NCBI GenBank assembly: GCA_964058805.1 | Contig: CAXKVV010000013.1 | Coordinates: 496,001 to 560,000, forward strand | DNA length: 64,000 bases | Origin: Schoenoplectus triqueter | Lineage: Eukaryota > Streptophyta > Magnoliopsida > Poales > Cyperaceae | Reading direction: 5' to 3' | Shown: one piece after another, positions 1 through 10,769 of the stretch | Position numbering within the stretch: the stretch's first letter is position 1 | Layout: each line of letters opens with the position of its first letter | The notes under the pieces: model-generated | What the model saw: the letters and a program-made list of their open reading frames with translations, nothing else | What the model was told of the DNA's origin: nothing | Databases searched by the model: none | Position numbers and translations under genes: made by a program

Positions 1-302
1 CACTATGAGCCCTTTTGAGAACCATCTGAGGAACCAACTAAAATAAAGCACCCAGTTGAGCAGAATGCAATAGCGATGCGCTGGACAAAATAATAGAGAG
101 AAGTGCTTCTTGCAATACTTGATGTAGTGACGGTGCAGCGGAGTGATGGGTGCAACAGAGGCAGTGTTGATCACATTTAGGGGTTTGTGGAGTGCGATGA
201 GCGCCATGCATCGGAACAGAAAAATGAAGGGAGAGGATGAAAAGTGCAGGTTGGAGGAAGGAGACGATCAAAAGAGAAAAGCGACGATGAATAAAATATT
301 TT
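1..302. other. Unassigned left flank
   Basis: No gene is recognised. The only open frame (minus, 38-271) is Cys/His/Ser-rich with no recognisable domain and is probably chance. The stretch abuts the truncated 5' LTR of the copia element, so it may be host sequence joined by the deletion that removed the first two thirds of that LTR. Confidence 0.4.
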
Positions 303-444
303 CTTGTGAGAGTTATAAATAAGAAAGTTGTATCTTTATTTATATTTTGAGAGTTAATAAAATATTTTTTTGAGTGTTCTTTAATATATCTTGTGTTAAA
401 ATTTCACATCTCATCGCTTTCGTATTTTTAACTCACTTCCTACA
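303..444 (+). repeat. Truncated 5' LTR of copia-1
   Basis: Matches the last ~142 bp of the 3' LTR (4802-4943). Both contain the GTGAGAGTTATAAATAAGAA block and end in ACTCACTTCCTA(C/T)A. The first ~320 bp of the LTR, including the promoter, is missing, so this copy could not be transcribed from its own LTR. Confidence 0.9.
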
Positions 445-446
445 AA

Positions 447-459
447 TTGGTATTTGAGC
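447..459 (+). other. Primer-binding site of copia-1 (tRNA-Met type)
   Basis: TGGTATTTGAGCC begins two bases after the 5' LTR. It resembles TGGTATCAGAGC, the usual copia primer site complementary to initiator tRNA-Met. Confidence 0.8.
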
Positions 460-484
460 CTTAGTTCGATCCACCCACCAAAGA

Positions 485-1370
485 AATGACCTCAAACTTG
501 TTATTTCCTTAAATACCAAAACTAACCAAAGATAACTTCGAGAGATGGAAAATCCAAATAAAAACTCTTTTTGATGGCCAAGATCTTTGGAAAATTATGA
601 CAAATGGGTATATCAAGCTCACTGCGGCTATGGCAGAACAACAAGCTCTTGTGCGCAATCAACGGAAGAAAGACCGCAAATTATTATTTCTCCTTTATCA
701 AGGTTTAGATAAGGCAACATTTGAGAAGGTTGCATAAGCTACATCAAGTAAGCAAGTATGAGATACACTTGACAAAATCTTTGCGGGTATAGATCGTGTG
801 AAGCGAATCTGGCTCCAGACATTGCGGGCTAAATTCAAAGCGGCTCAAATGAAAAATGATGAATTAATTTCTGACTACTTCTCCCGATTACTTATCATCA
901 TAAATAACATGAAACGAAATGATGAGCAACTTAAAGATATTCGGGTGATGGAAAAAACATTGTGATCTCTACATTCAAAATTCGAGCATATAGTCGTGAC
1001 AATTGAGGAGTCAAAAGATCTGAAGAAAATAATAATTGAAGAGTTAATGGGATCCCTTCAAGTACATGTGCAGCGAATCAAGAAAAATAATGCACCCCAA
1101 CAATAATAAAATTAGAGCAAGCATTAGAGTCAAATTTGTCTCTAATGAACCAAGGAGGCTGACGTGGTAGTAACAGAAGTCATGGGAGAGGCAGGGGGCA
1201 CAACAATCACTTTAATAATGACCAAAGTCGAGAGACAAATAGCAATGGTGATAGAGGACACGGTCAAGGAAGATATGGATATGGTCGTGGAGGCAGAGGA
1301 GTCCAGTGTTATAACTATCAAAAATTTAGACATTATACATCGGACTGTAGATGCAAGCTAGATGGATAAG
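485..1370 (+). pseudogene. copia-1 gag remnant
   Basis: Broken reading frames resemble a copia gag of the UBN2 type (LTKDNFERWKIQIKTLFDGQ near 525-580). The nucleocapsid zinc knuckle at 1307-1348 reads C-Y-N-Y-Q-K-F-R-H-Y-T-S-D-C. The second cysteine of CX2CX4HX4C is replaced by tyrosine, so zinc binding should be lost. In-frame stops occur along the region. Confidence 0.82.
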
Positions 1371-1439
1371 TCAGACAATCAAACTTTGCAGAAGCATCGA
1401 CTCAAGATGATCCGACATTGCTATTAGCTCCAAATGAAG

Positions 1440-4400
1440 CAGAAGAGCATAATGACATGTGATTTTTAGACTCAGGAGCAAGCAACCATATGTGTGGTAA
1501 AAAGGAGTTATTTTCAGATATGGAGGAGATAAAAGGAAATGTAAGTCTCGGTGACTCCACCAAACTCGATGTGCAAGGTAAATTAAAATTTTATAAAAAG
1601 ATGACAAGACAACATTCATAACATGAAAAATAATATTTTAAATGAAAAATAATATTTTAAGTATCAGACAACTACTTGAAAGAGAGTACATAATTCACAT
1701 GAAGAATAATTTTCTTGTACTTCGTGATGCCAAAGGATAACTAATCGTTAAGGTGACTATGTCAAATAATAGAATATTTTTCATATATCTCAATACATTT
1801 GTGGGGACATGTCTATTAGTAAAAGATAGTGAATCATGGAGGTGACATTTATGATTTGGACACCTCAATTTTGGTGGACTTCAACTCCTTCAAAAGGCGG
1901 GCATGGTGCATGGTTTGCCTAAAATTGAGAAGCCGGATCATGTATGTGAGGTTTGCACACTTGGCAAGCAACATCGGCTTCCCTTTCTGAAAGGCCGATC
2001 TTGGAGAGCAAAATAACCCCTACAGCTGGTGCATACCGATATTTGTGGGCCATTAGTGCCAGTATCACATGGAGGTAACAAGTATTTTATATACCTTCAT
2101 TGATGGTTATGATAGAAAGACATGGGTGTACTTTCTAAAAGAGAAGTCAGTAATATTTGATATTTTTAAAAGTTTTAAGAATCTCGTTGAAAATGAAAGC
2201 AAGTATAAGATAAAAACACTGAGATCTAACAGAGGTGGTGAATACACCTCCAAGAAACTTCAAGATTTTTGAAGGCAAGCAGACATTCGTCAACAATTTA
2301 CAACTACATATACTCCACAACATAATGGAGTGGCTGAGAGAAAGAACCACACTATTCTCGACATGGTGCGAACAATGTTGAAAGAAGAGAATTTGCCAAA
2401 AAAAAATTAGGCAGAAGCAGTAGCATACACTGTATATTTACTTAAAGATGTCCAACAAAGAGTGTGCGGAACACGACCCCTCAGGAAGCATGAGTGGTGA
2501 GAAGCTAACTGTTTCATATCTAAGAGTATTCGGATGTATGGTGTATGTACAAATCCGGAGACTAAAAGAATAAAACTTGATGATCATAGAGAAAAATGTA
2601 TCTTCATCGACTATAGTGAGACATCCAAGGCATACAAAGTTTACAATCCGGTCACCAACAAAGTTGTGATAAGTAGAGATATTATCTTTAGTGAAAATAA
2701 AGCTTGGACATGGTCCGAAAATAAAGCCGATGAGAATGTGATAGTAGAAGAATCCGAAGAAGGCCAGCAGCAACAACAAGAGCAGTCAAACACACCAATC
2801 TCTGAAACATCATCATCCAACGATAGCGAAAATCTCTCATCAAGACGAATAAGAACTCTTGAGAACATATACATGAGAACCCAACAAATTGATGGTGATA
2901 AGACAAATCTTTTTTGTCTCTATATGGATACCGAACCCCTTAACTTTAATGATGTTGTGCAGGATGATAATTGAAGGAGTGCCATGGAGGAAGAGATTCG
3001 AGCAATTAAGAAGAATAGTACATGGAAGGTAGCCTCGTTGCAAAAAAGACAGGAAGATAATAGGTGTTAAATGAGTATACAAAATCAAAAGAGGTGCAGA
3101 TGGTTTGATCAATCGCTACAAAGTCTGTATAGTTGCTAAATGTTACAAGCAGAAGCATAGTATTGAGTATGATGAAGTATTTGCACACGTAGCACGTCTT
3201 GACACAGTAAGGATACTAATTTCTCTTACATCACATCACAGTTGGAAGCTTCATCAATTAGATGTGAAGTCAGCATTCCTGAATGACGTCCTTGAAGAAG
3301 AAGTCTATGTCGAACAACCAGAATGGTTCATTGTCAAAGGGGCTGAGAAAAAAAAAATATTATTTAAAAAAGACATTGTATGGACTCAAGCAAGCATCTC
3401 AAGCATGGAATGCATGAATCAATGACTACTTGGAGATGAAAGGATTTGTCAAATATCCATTTGAGCATGCCCTCTATATGAAGAAAAATAAACATGGAGT
3501 TTTAATAACTTATTTATATGTTGATGATCTCTTAATTACAAGGAATAACCTTAACATATTTCGAGAGTTCAAGCAATCAATGTTTGAAGAATTTGAGATG
3601 ACCGATTGTGGTCTAATGGGCTACTTTCTCGGTATAGAAATCAAGTAACAATCAGATGACATTTTCATCTCACAAAAGAAGTATGCCAAAGAGATTTTAG
3701 AGAAGTTCAAGATGACAGAGTGTAATTCTATTGACACACTAGTTGTAACTGGAACGAAGTTAACAAAAGAAGGTGATGGAAAACCCATAGAGCCGACTAT
3801 TTTTAAAAGTCTTGTTGGAAGCTTAAGATATCTCACAATCACAAGACCTAACATTGTGTATGGAGTTGGACTTGTGAGTAGGTACATGAAAGAGCCAAAA
3901 TTATCACATTGGTTGGTAGCAAAATGAATTCTCAGGTACCTCAAAGGAACACTGGATTTTGGTATGTTTTATTCAAAGAACGCTATAAAAGTTTTGTATG
4001 GATATTTAAATAGTGATTGAGGAGGCGATCAAGATAAAATAAAGAGCACCACTAGACATGTTTTCTTTCTAGGGTCTACTACATTCACATGGATCTCAAA
4101 GAAATAAAACATTGTTGCTCTTTTCTTTATGTAAGGCAAAATATATGGGAACAACTTCTGGTGCATGTAAAGCTATTTAGCTAAGAAATCTTCTAAAAAA
4201 GTTAGACCATCATCAACTTAAGTCGTCTATTATCTACGTCGACAACAAGTCATCCATTCAACTTGTAAAGAATCTAGTGATGCATGGGAGAAGCAAACAC
4301 ATTGAGATTCGGTTTCACTTCTTAAGAGATCAAGTGAAATAAAAGATTGTGACATTGGAGTACTGTAGTACTAAGGAGCAAGTTGTAGATATTTTTACGA

Positions 4401-4460
4401 AGGCTCTCCCGATTGATGCATTCAAGAAGTTCAGAAGTGTGTTAGGCATACAACAACATC
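1440..4460 (+). pseudogene. copia-1 pol remnant (PR-INT-RT-RNaseH)
   Basis: The protease motif DSGASNHMCG starts at 1469, just after an in-frame TGA. The integrase core contains HTDICGPL (about 2029-2052), followed by a phosphoacceptor-region fragment (2069-2272). RT blocks include LHQLDVKSAFLNDVLEEEVYVEQ (3249-3317, shown in part) and the catalytic YVDD at 3517-3528. RNase H traces run from about 4090 to 4400, with a KALLLFSLCKAKYMGTTSG segment. Each block lies in a different or interrupted frame. This is the order expected for Ty1/copia. The gene is a pseudogene. Confidence 0.9.
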
Positions 4461-4464
4461 ATGT

Positions 4465-4477
4465 TTAAGGGGGCATA
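4465..4477 (+). other. Polypurine tract of copia-1
   Basis: TTTAAGGGGGCA lies directly 5' of the 3' LTR start, the expected place for the plus-strand DNA primer. Confidence 0.75.
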
Positions 4478-4943
4478 TATTGGAGTTATCACATCTTAAA
4501 TTATAAACCTGAAGATTAATTATTAAAAACCTTTATTTCATTGAATAAACTAATAACCTAAGCCTCATAACTTACACTTTATATCTGTCCACGTTTTTGT
4601 ATTAAAAGCTAAAGTTTTTGAATTGTAGAATTAATTAGAAGAGGTAAATGAGAGTTGTAACTCAAAACTTTCCTTATGCTATAAAAGGAGAGGTATTCTA
4701 GCTCATTTTAAGCAAGATAAAAGCAAAAAACAAAGAGAAAAGAGTAGAAGTTAGTTGTATCTGAAAAGAGAAAAAAAATAGAGAGAGTTGAGAAGTATGA
4801 AATTGTGAGAGTTATAAATAAGAAAGTTATAATTTTATTTATATTTTGAGAGTTAATAAAATATTTTTTTGAGTGTTCTTCAACATATTCTGTGTTTAAA
4901 TTTCATATCTCACCGTTTTTTTATTCTAGACTCACTTCCTATA
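4478..4943 (+). repeat. 3' LTR of copia-1
   Basis: This 466-bp LTR begins TATTGGAGTTATCAC (the terminal TG has mutated to TA) and ends in CTATA. It shares its whole length with the inverted solo LTR at 5503-5970, which fixes both borders. It contains a TATA box at 4680-4688. Confidence 0.9.
4680..4688 (+). promoter_or_regulatory. LTR TATA box (copia-1)
   Basis: TATAAAAGG lies in the middle of the 3' LTR and is conserved in the solo LTR (reverse strand, about 5760-5768). It is the likely core promoter marking the U3/R boundary region. Confidence 0.6.
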
Positions 4944-5497
4944 GCTCCACCACGTCTCTTTTTCTCTCCCCTTCAATCAACCCCTCCGTCGAAGATTTCT
5001 TCAGGTGTACTCTCTCTCAAACACACACACACAAACACAAACACTGTCACGCGCCCTCGCATATTCAAGAATTCAATGATCGTGTCGTCTTTTTGAACTA
5101 TCCTCGATGCACCTTGCTACTAGAGAAATTTAGCTGTATAAGGTTTGCATGTGAAAAAAAAAGAGGTTAATTTCTTTCCTAATTAATTTTTAGGCTAATT
5201 GGGCTCCTTTCGGGGTGCATTCTCTTTGGAAGAATTGAGGGGGAGGTGTTGCCAAAACTGTACGTGCATCTCAGTGGTGGATCTTAATTAATATTCCCGT
5301 TCAAATGAATTTTTTTGTAAATTTTGCAGCCATTCATTTATTTGTAAATTTGGTTAATAAGTTGCTGCAAAAGCTGACATTGTTTCTTTTGATTTTGTAT
5401 GAAAAATCAAATTTCAAGTGTTGGGCAGCTTGCCTGCTAGGTGAAGTTTGTAGCTGATATTTGGCTTCACAACCAGCGATAAACCTTTAAAAATAAT
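4944..5497. other. Unassigned spacer between copia-1 and the solo LTR
   Basis: No convincing gene. It starts pyrimidine-rich with a short (AC)n tract (about 5021-5043), which looks like leader sequence, and becomes T-rich. Short open frames (plus, 4869-5170) overlap the LTR end and are not protein-like. Confidence 0.4.
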
Positions 5498-5502
5498 CTA
5501 TT

Positions 5503-5970
5503 TGTAACAAATGGGTTAAGAATAAGAAAACGGTGAGACGTAAAATTTAAACACATAATATATTAAAGAATACTCAAAAAAATATTTTATTAACTCTTAA
5601 AATATAAATAAAACTACAACATTATTATTTATAACTCTCACAACCTCATATTTTTCAACTCTTTCTATTCTTTTTCTCTTTTCAGCTACAACTGACTTTT
5701 ACTCTCCTTTCTCTTTGTTTCTTGCTTTTCTATTGCTTAAAATGAGTTAGAGTGCCTCTTCTTTTATAACATAAGGAAGGTCTTGAGTTATAACTCTCAT
5801 TTATCTCTTCTAATTAATTCTACAACTCAAAAACTTCAGCATTTAATACAAAAACGTGGACAGCTACAAAGTATGAGTTATGAGACTCAGGTTACTAGTT
5901 TATTCAATAAAATAAAGATTTTTAGTAATTAATTTTCAAGTTTGTAACTTGAGATGTGATAACTCCAACA
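5503..5970 (-). mobile_element. Solo LTR, copia-1 family, inverted
   Basis: The reverse complement starts TGTTGGAGTTATCACATCTC and ends TTGTTACA, and it parallels the copia-1 3' LTR along its length. It is flanked by a perfect 5-bp target duplication CTATT (5498-5502 and 5971-5975). No internal sequence is present. A full element therefore inserted here and was reduced to one LTR by recombination between its two LTRs. Confidence 0.93.
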
Positions 5971-5975
5971 CTATT

Positions 5976-6566
5976 TTTGTTGGGTTTTTAATTGTCTTTT
6001 TAATGAGTTTAGTGACAGAAGAAGTACATCACATTTGATATTCAGCCTATAATATCCACCAGAAAATTAGGATAAAGCAAGGTGCGAGCTTATTTATTTT
6101 TCTTCTCTTTAGGATCTAATTGTAGTTTGACTCAATTTAAATAGGTTTATCATGATTATTTATTTGTAATTTGGCTTATTTTCAGTTGTTTATTTCATAC
6201 ATGCACTAGGAAAAATATTGTGAAGTTGAAAATCAAATTTAAAATTGGATAATATACTTGGTTCATTTTTAACTTTATATTTTTTTACAGGTATTTACTA
6301 TTTTACATTATATAATTATCATAATAATATATTAAGATAATCCATGAAGAAACTAATAAAAACAGCCCAAATGGAGATATTTAGCCATTTCAATTTTTCC
6401 CCTTGTTTTGGTCTTATAACTAACTGGACGTTGATACTGTGTCCCCCAACACTGTCCCCTATTTCTCCCACTACCATTACACGTAAGCTTCATGCGTTGT
6501 AGGCTTGTAGCTTCTTAGGGGGTTCATTTTTCACTATATAATGCAACCCATGGCTACAGATATGCA
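5976..6566 (+). promoter_or_regulatory. Upstream region of the DOG1-like gene
   Basis: Gene-free, AT-rich. The best TATA-like element near the gene is TATATAA at 6534-6540. It lies only about 27 bp before the ATG at 6567, which would leave almost no leader if used. Another AT-rich candidate is TTATATAATT near 6310. The solo LTR ends about 600 bp upstream of the start codon. Confidence 0.35.
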
Positions 6567-6615
6567 ATGGAAGCTTTCTACTCTCAGTGGATTGCTGAAG
6601 AGGAGCGCCACGTAA
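6541..6615 (+). other. Out-of-frame upstream ORF overlapping the DOG1-like start
   Basis: An ATG at 6541, with further in-frame ATGs at 6550 and 6562, opens a 24-codon frame ending at TAA 6613-6615. It overlaps the first 49 bases of the main CDS in a different frame. If the transcript starts upstream of 6541, this frame would be expected to reduce initiation at 6567. Confidence 0.4.
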
Positions 6616-7187
6616 GTGATCTCTTATCTGTTCCACCTAACCGTCCCGACCTCCAAATCCCTCTCATATCTCGTGTATTATCACACTACAATGATTACTA
6701 TGACCGCTTGTTTCGGCTTGCTAATCGAGACATTTTTCTGGTTTTGTCTGCTTACTGGCTTACTCCAATTGAGCGGTCATTCATCTGGCTCGGGGGCTTG
6801 AAACCTGACATTTTATTTCGTTTCACATCGCCAGACATAAATGAGGATCAGAGAAGGGAGATGGAGAAGCTGAAACAGCAGACGGTGCAGAGAGAGAGAG
6901 AATTGGAAGAAGTTATGCAAGAAGTGGAAGTAACAATGACGGCGTTGGTGAATATGACAGCTTTGCATGGAAATGCAAGAAATGGAGAAGCGAGAGCTAT
7001 GGCAGAAACAAGGGCGATTGATATTACGCATACTGTGTTTTATGAGGCCAATAGGCTGAGAAAGCATGTCGTATCGAGGAAACTCAAGATCTTAAACACC
7101 ACACAAGCAGTGCAATTCCTTGCCTTGGTGGGAAACCACCAAATTTTGATCCATCAATTTGGTTTGCATCATATGGCACATGTTTGA
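6567..7187 (+). CDS. DOG1-domain (DOG1-like) protein
   Basis: 206 aa, single exon. The order of conserved blocks fits the DOG1 domain found in seed-dormancy DOG1 proteins and at the C-terminus of TGA bZIP factors. Blocks are an N-terminal FYSQWIAEEERHVSDLL segment (4-20), a central tract LISRVLSHYNDYYDRLFRL (33-51), then LTPIERSFIWLGGLKPDILF (65-84). A Q/E/R-rich helical segment (about 95-125) and a C-terminal block around 150-200 follow. No bZIP region precedes it, so it is a stand-alone DOG1-like protein and not a TGA factor. DOG1 relatives regulate dormancy and some bind haem or phosphatases. Which role applies here is not visible. Start chosen at 6567 because it gives the full domain; earlier ATGs are out of frame. 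Confidence 0.85.
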   Translation: MEAFYSQWIAEEERHVSDLLSVPPNRPDLQIPLISRVLSHYNDYYDRLFRLANRDIFLVLSAYWLTPIERSFIWLGGLKPDILFRFTSPDINEDQRREMEKLKQQTVQRERELEEVMQEVEVTMTALVNMTALHGNARNGEARAMAETRAIDITHTVFYEANRLRKHVVSRKLKILNTTQAVQFLALVGNHQILIHQFGLHHMAHV

Positions 7188-8084
7188 TGTACTCTTGTAT
7201 AAGCTAGCTAGCTATCATAGAGACAGTGATTTTCGTAGTTTTTATTTTTTTTTCGTTTTATTTGGGTTACAACCTTTCAATAAGTGCTCAGTTTTTGTTG
7301 TGGTTGGTTTAATATATCTTAGTTGAACTTGAAATTTTTTAGCAGACCCATGTGCTTATATTTAAGTTTTATATGGAAAGCAAGCTGTGAAAAGGGGATA
7401 TAGAAATAGTTAACTAAAGGCTTATACTTTCAGGACAGATTTTGCATTTTGTATCTGTTTTGAGGTTTTTTTCTATTTGCGTATGTGAATTAAGTTAAAA
7501 TTTGTTAAATGTAGCTTGCAATTTTTTTAATATAATCACAGAAGGGTTGTGTTCATCCGAGTGAAGTGCACATTATAACTAATGGTTGACATATAAAATG
7601 AATTTAAGGGTACAAAGTATAGAAGTTAGTAATTTTACGATTCACGATGCGTATTTTAAGATTTAATACAATTCACATGGTTAAAGACGCAGATTGCCAC
7701 TTTGTATCTGTGTAGAAAAGAATCAGAAGAATAGCTAGCCGACTCGGTTTTGTATCGCTAGATATGAAATTTTTATGATACAGCAAATATTTTTGCGATA
7801 ACGAGTTCAGACCCGCATTCTGAAAATAAGAAAAGTATGGCGAATTAATTACCTTCTTCTATGCGTGACTTTGCTCTCTCTGTGTGACTGTGCTCTCCAC
7901 TTTGCATTTTCTGTACGCAACAATGATAATAGAGACGATTTGAGGGAGAAAGAACCACACACGACTCCAAGCACGAGACAATGATAACTGTGGTAAGAAT
8001 AATTAATCTTCAGCTATTTTCTCTCGTGCATGTGTTGGTTGAGGAAACACATCCTCTAACGCACGGCTAGGGCGGTTAGAGTAA
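7188..8084. other. 3' flank of the DOG1-like gene, no gene seen
   Basis: T-rich 3' flank likely to hold the polyadenylation site. There is no open frame with protein-like composition. From about 7740 the base composition becomes richer in TCG-type words leading into the direct repeat at 8085. Confidence 0.4.
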
Positions 8085-8134
8085 CGGAATCGTAACTCGC
8101 CGATCGGATCGGAATCGTAACTCGCCGATCCGAT
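8085..8134. repeat. Two-copy 25-bp direct repeat in a TCGG/CCGA-rich block
   Basis: The unit CGGAATCGTAACTCGCCGAT plus five bases occurs at 8085-8109 and 8110-8134 with one mismatch. The surrounding 8040-8280 is full of ATCGGAATCG-like words. Blocks like this are common inside non-autonomous hAT elements, but no terminal repeats were found, so it is left unclassified. Confidence 0.55.
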
Positions 8135-9830
8135 TTTACCTCGAGTTACTCGGTTGGATGTTTTTCTCGTCAAAAATCGTCGGAATCGCAAGGAATCGGC
8201 CGAGTCAGCCGAGTTCTCATTGAAAAAATCGCTAGAATCGATTGAAATCGCTTGGAATCTATCGAAATTTGAAGTTTAATTGATCGATTCTCTTGTGTTT
8301 TGGGAATTTCTTTTTCTTGTCGGAGGAGGTAAGAGGGAAAACAAAGAAGCCGATTTTCGTTTGTCTGGGAGAGAGGAAGAGAGGTGATAGGGGTGAGGGT
8401 TCAATGTTCTTTTGGCTGCACTTGGTTCACATGGGCCGTGTAAATGATAAGAATGCAGGTGTACAAAATCAGGTCTATTTCGATCGAGCTCTCATGTCTG
8501 AGCTGTAACTCTTTTTTTTTTTTTTGTGAAAATACCCGTAGGCGTCTGAGCTATAACTTATAAGTGAACTTTATATTATCGCGTGCTTTTTTCTTTATTC
8601 TTTATAATACTCGTAAGTATATTTTTCTGTGTACATGAAAAGAGAAGAAGCTTTTAGCGTATAGAAACTAATGTGAATAAGTCTGCTGCTGATTTTTTTT
8701 ATTTTTCCTTCAAAATTTATTTTTGACAGATTTCATTAAAATTTGACCAAAAATTATGAAATTTTTCATTATTTTATTTCAGAATTTGCCATTCAATTAA
8801 ACATTAATCAATTATTTTAATGATCAATTAATATATTTAATTATATTAATTGATGATTTTGAATTTCTCTGACTTCTATAACTCTAAAAATATTAATAAT
8901 ATTAATTGATGAGGTGATTTAGCCCACTCGACATAATTTCTAGCAATAAATGAGTGTGTTTTAATTGTAGTTTTCTATGATCTAATTTTCAAAAAAAATA
9001 TATTGTACTTTTCAATTGTAGTTTCTTCAATTAAGTATGTTATCTTAAAATAAATAACACAAGACTCCCAAAACTCCCTCCCTCCCTTAGTTTTATTTCA
9101 CAAAAAACGAGTTACAACAATGGTGGTTTTCTCTTTTGTTTTTCTGTGTCCTATACACGGTACTAAGCTCTGCTTTTAACTTTGGATATCAATCTAAAAA
9201 TAGTAAATACATCCAGCATCTATTTATAAATCAATTACAATTATACAGCCCTATCAAGAAGAGATATGTAAAATTATTTCCTGGCAGCTCCTTCTATGTT
9301 TAGCCCTTCCAATTTTAGACCGAGCCAACAAATGTGCCAGCTTGTTATTCTTGACATATGTCATATTTTATTTTCATAGATTTTTATACTTTATGTGATA
9401 ATGCATTAGATTATTTTTTAGCTAATAGTTATGAATATTTATATTATATTAAATTAGTGCATTGTTTGAGTGTAATCTTTTATTTCGACATAAATTTTTA
9501 GATAAAATAATTTTTGCAAATTTTTCTTATTTTTAATTAAAAAAATAAATATTTTTTTAATCTGAGTTTTCAATTTGATTTCAGTTGATTCATCCGATTT
9601 TGAGTCCACACTTAACTTATCGATTCCGTTTTCAATTCTGATTTTCAAAACCATGATAGAAAACAGATCGCCTGATTGGTACTGCATCAGAAATCATCGT
9701 TTGTAAATTTTTACAATTGTTGCCATATTTTTTTGGGTGAGCTACATTCAAATTACAATGAATCGAATATTCCAACCTGAAATTTAGAAAATAAAAAATG
9801 ATGGAAAAATACAACTTTTTGAGCACAACT
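8135..9830. other. AT-rich intergenic, no gene seen
   Basis: Open frames at 8293-8508 (plus) and 9454-9877 (minus) are low-complexity or lysine/isoleucine-rich, with no recognisable domain. A poly-T run lies at about 8512-8525. Nothing else is supported. Confidence 0.4.
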
Positions 9831-10384
9831 AGGAGTGTCAATGGATTGGATCTGGTCGTGACGAATGTCAGATTCATAGCTAACTAAAGGTGGAGCTACC
9901 CCACCACGTGAGTGGAAACATAGGGATTGAGGGTTCGGGTTGGGTCACATTATTTTATTATTATTTTTGACCCGATTCGAACCTGACCCGATTAAATTCG
10001 GATCAAAATTTTTTGACCCATACCCGACACGACGGGTCACGGGTCGACCCGACCCGACCCGTGTGACCCGTGTAAAATAATTAATTATTTATTAATTATT
10101 TTTATTTAATTTTAAGAAATAAAATATTTATTAATTTATAATTAATCTTAATTAGTATATAATTAATGTATATTTAAGTTTTAATTAGTACTAAATCATA
10201 AAATTACTTCAAAAAATATAATTAATCGGGTCGGGTCGACTCGAACCCGACCCGATCCGATTCGGATCAAAAAAATTGAACCCATACCCGACCCATTTAT
10301 CTTCGAGTCGGATCGGGTTAACCCGTCGGTTCAGGTTCGGATCGGGTCGAGTTCGGATCGGATCGAATTAACGCGCTTGAGCAT
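9831..10384. mobile_element. Probable non-autonomous hAT-like element, GGGTCG-rich
   Basis: Begins TAGGAGTGTCAATGG, a typical hAT-like terminal sequence. It carries many GGGTCGGGTCG / CGACCCGACCC words in both orientations around an AT-rich centre (10,075-10,225), giving an overall palindromic plan. The right terminus is not clear and no 8-bp target duplication was found, so the right border is approximate. Confidence 0.5.
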
Positions 10385-10769
10385 GACTGAGCGAAAATAG
10401 AATGTTCCGGATGGTTCTCGTCTTTGCTCTCTACTCTACAGCCGACTGAGCCGAGTCACCAGCAGACGTAGGTGCTGAGAAACTGAGAACAATAGTGCCT
10501 GTCACGTTATCAGAGAACTGGGCATGCAGCACTTATCGTCCCGTGCAGTGCATCATGTTCACGTGCTTTATCTTGTCATGGCATGGTGCCGATATACAAA
10601 TGCAAATATAAAAAGGGAAATGTTAGCTGTCCCACCAAGTCAGCCATCCTGCATCATCCCCGCGTTGTATTTCCCACGTGGCCTAACTTTTTTCTATCGG
10701 ACATACTGCGACTGTAAGGCGTTTCAATGGAGATCTCCGGGAGATATAGGGTAAAGTGCCCTTACGGGA
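10385..10769. other. Short higher-GC spacer, no gene
   Basis: The 76-residue plus-strand frame at 10,524-10,754 has no recognisable domain. The block has a balanced base composition unlike its AT-rich surroundings and might be a decayed exon or promoter fragment. Confidence 0.3.

Larger units (their letters stand above)
303..4943 (+). mobile_element. Degenerate Ty1/copia LTR retrotransposon (copia-1)
   Basis: Seen: a 3' LTR (4478-4943) matches a truncated 5' LTR (303-444). A primer-binding site follows the 5' LTR and a polypurine tract precedes the 3' LTR. Between them, gag, protease, integrase, reverse transcriptase and RNase H remnants occur in the copia order on the plus strand. The domain order (integrase before RT) and a YVDD catalytic box establish the superfamily. 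Many stop codons and frameshifts break the polyprotein, so the copy cannot encode its own proteins. No target duplication can be checked because the 5' end is lost. A solo LTR of the same family lies inverted just downstream (5503-5970). Lineage within Copia was not assigned. Confidence 0.93.

Noticed and set aside
8003..8191. Minus-strand 62-residue Arg/Ser-rich frame
   Set aside because: It overlaps the TCGG-rich direct repeat and reflects repeat composition, not a gene.
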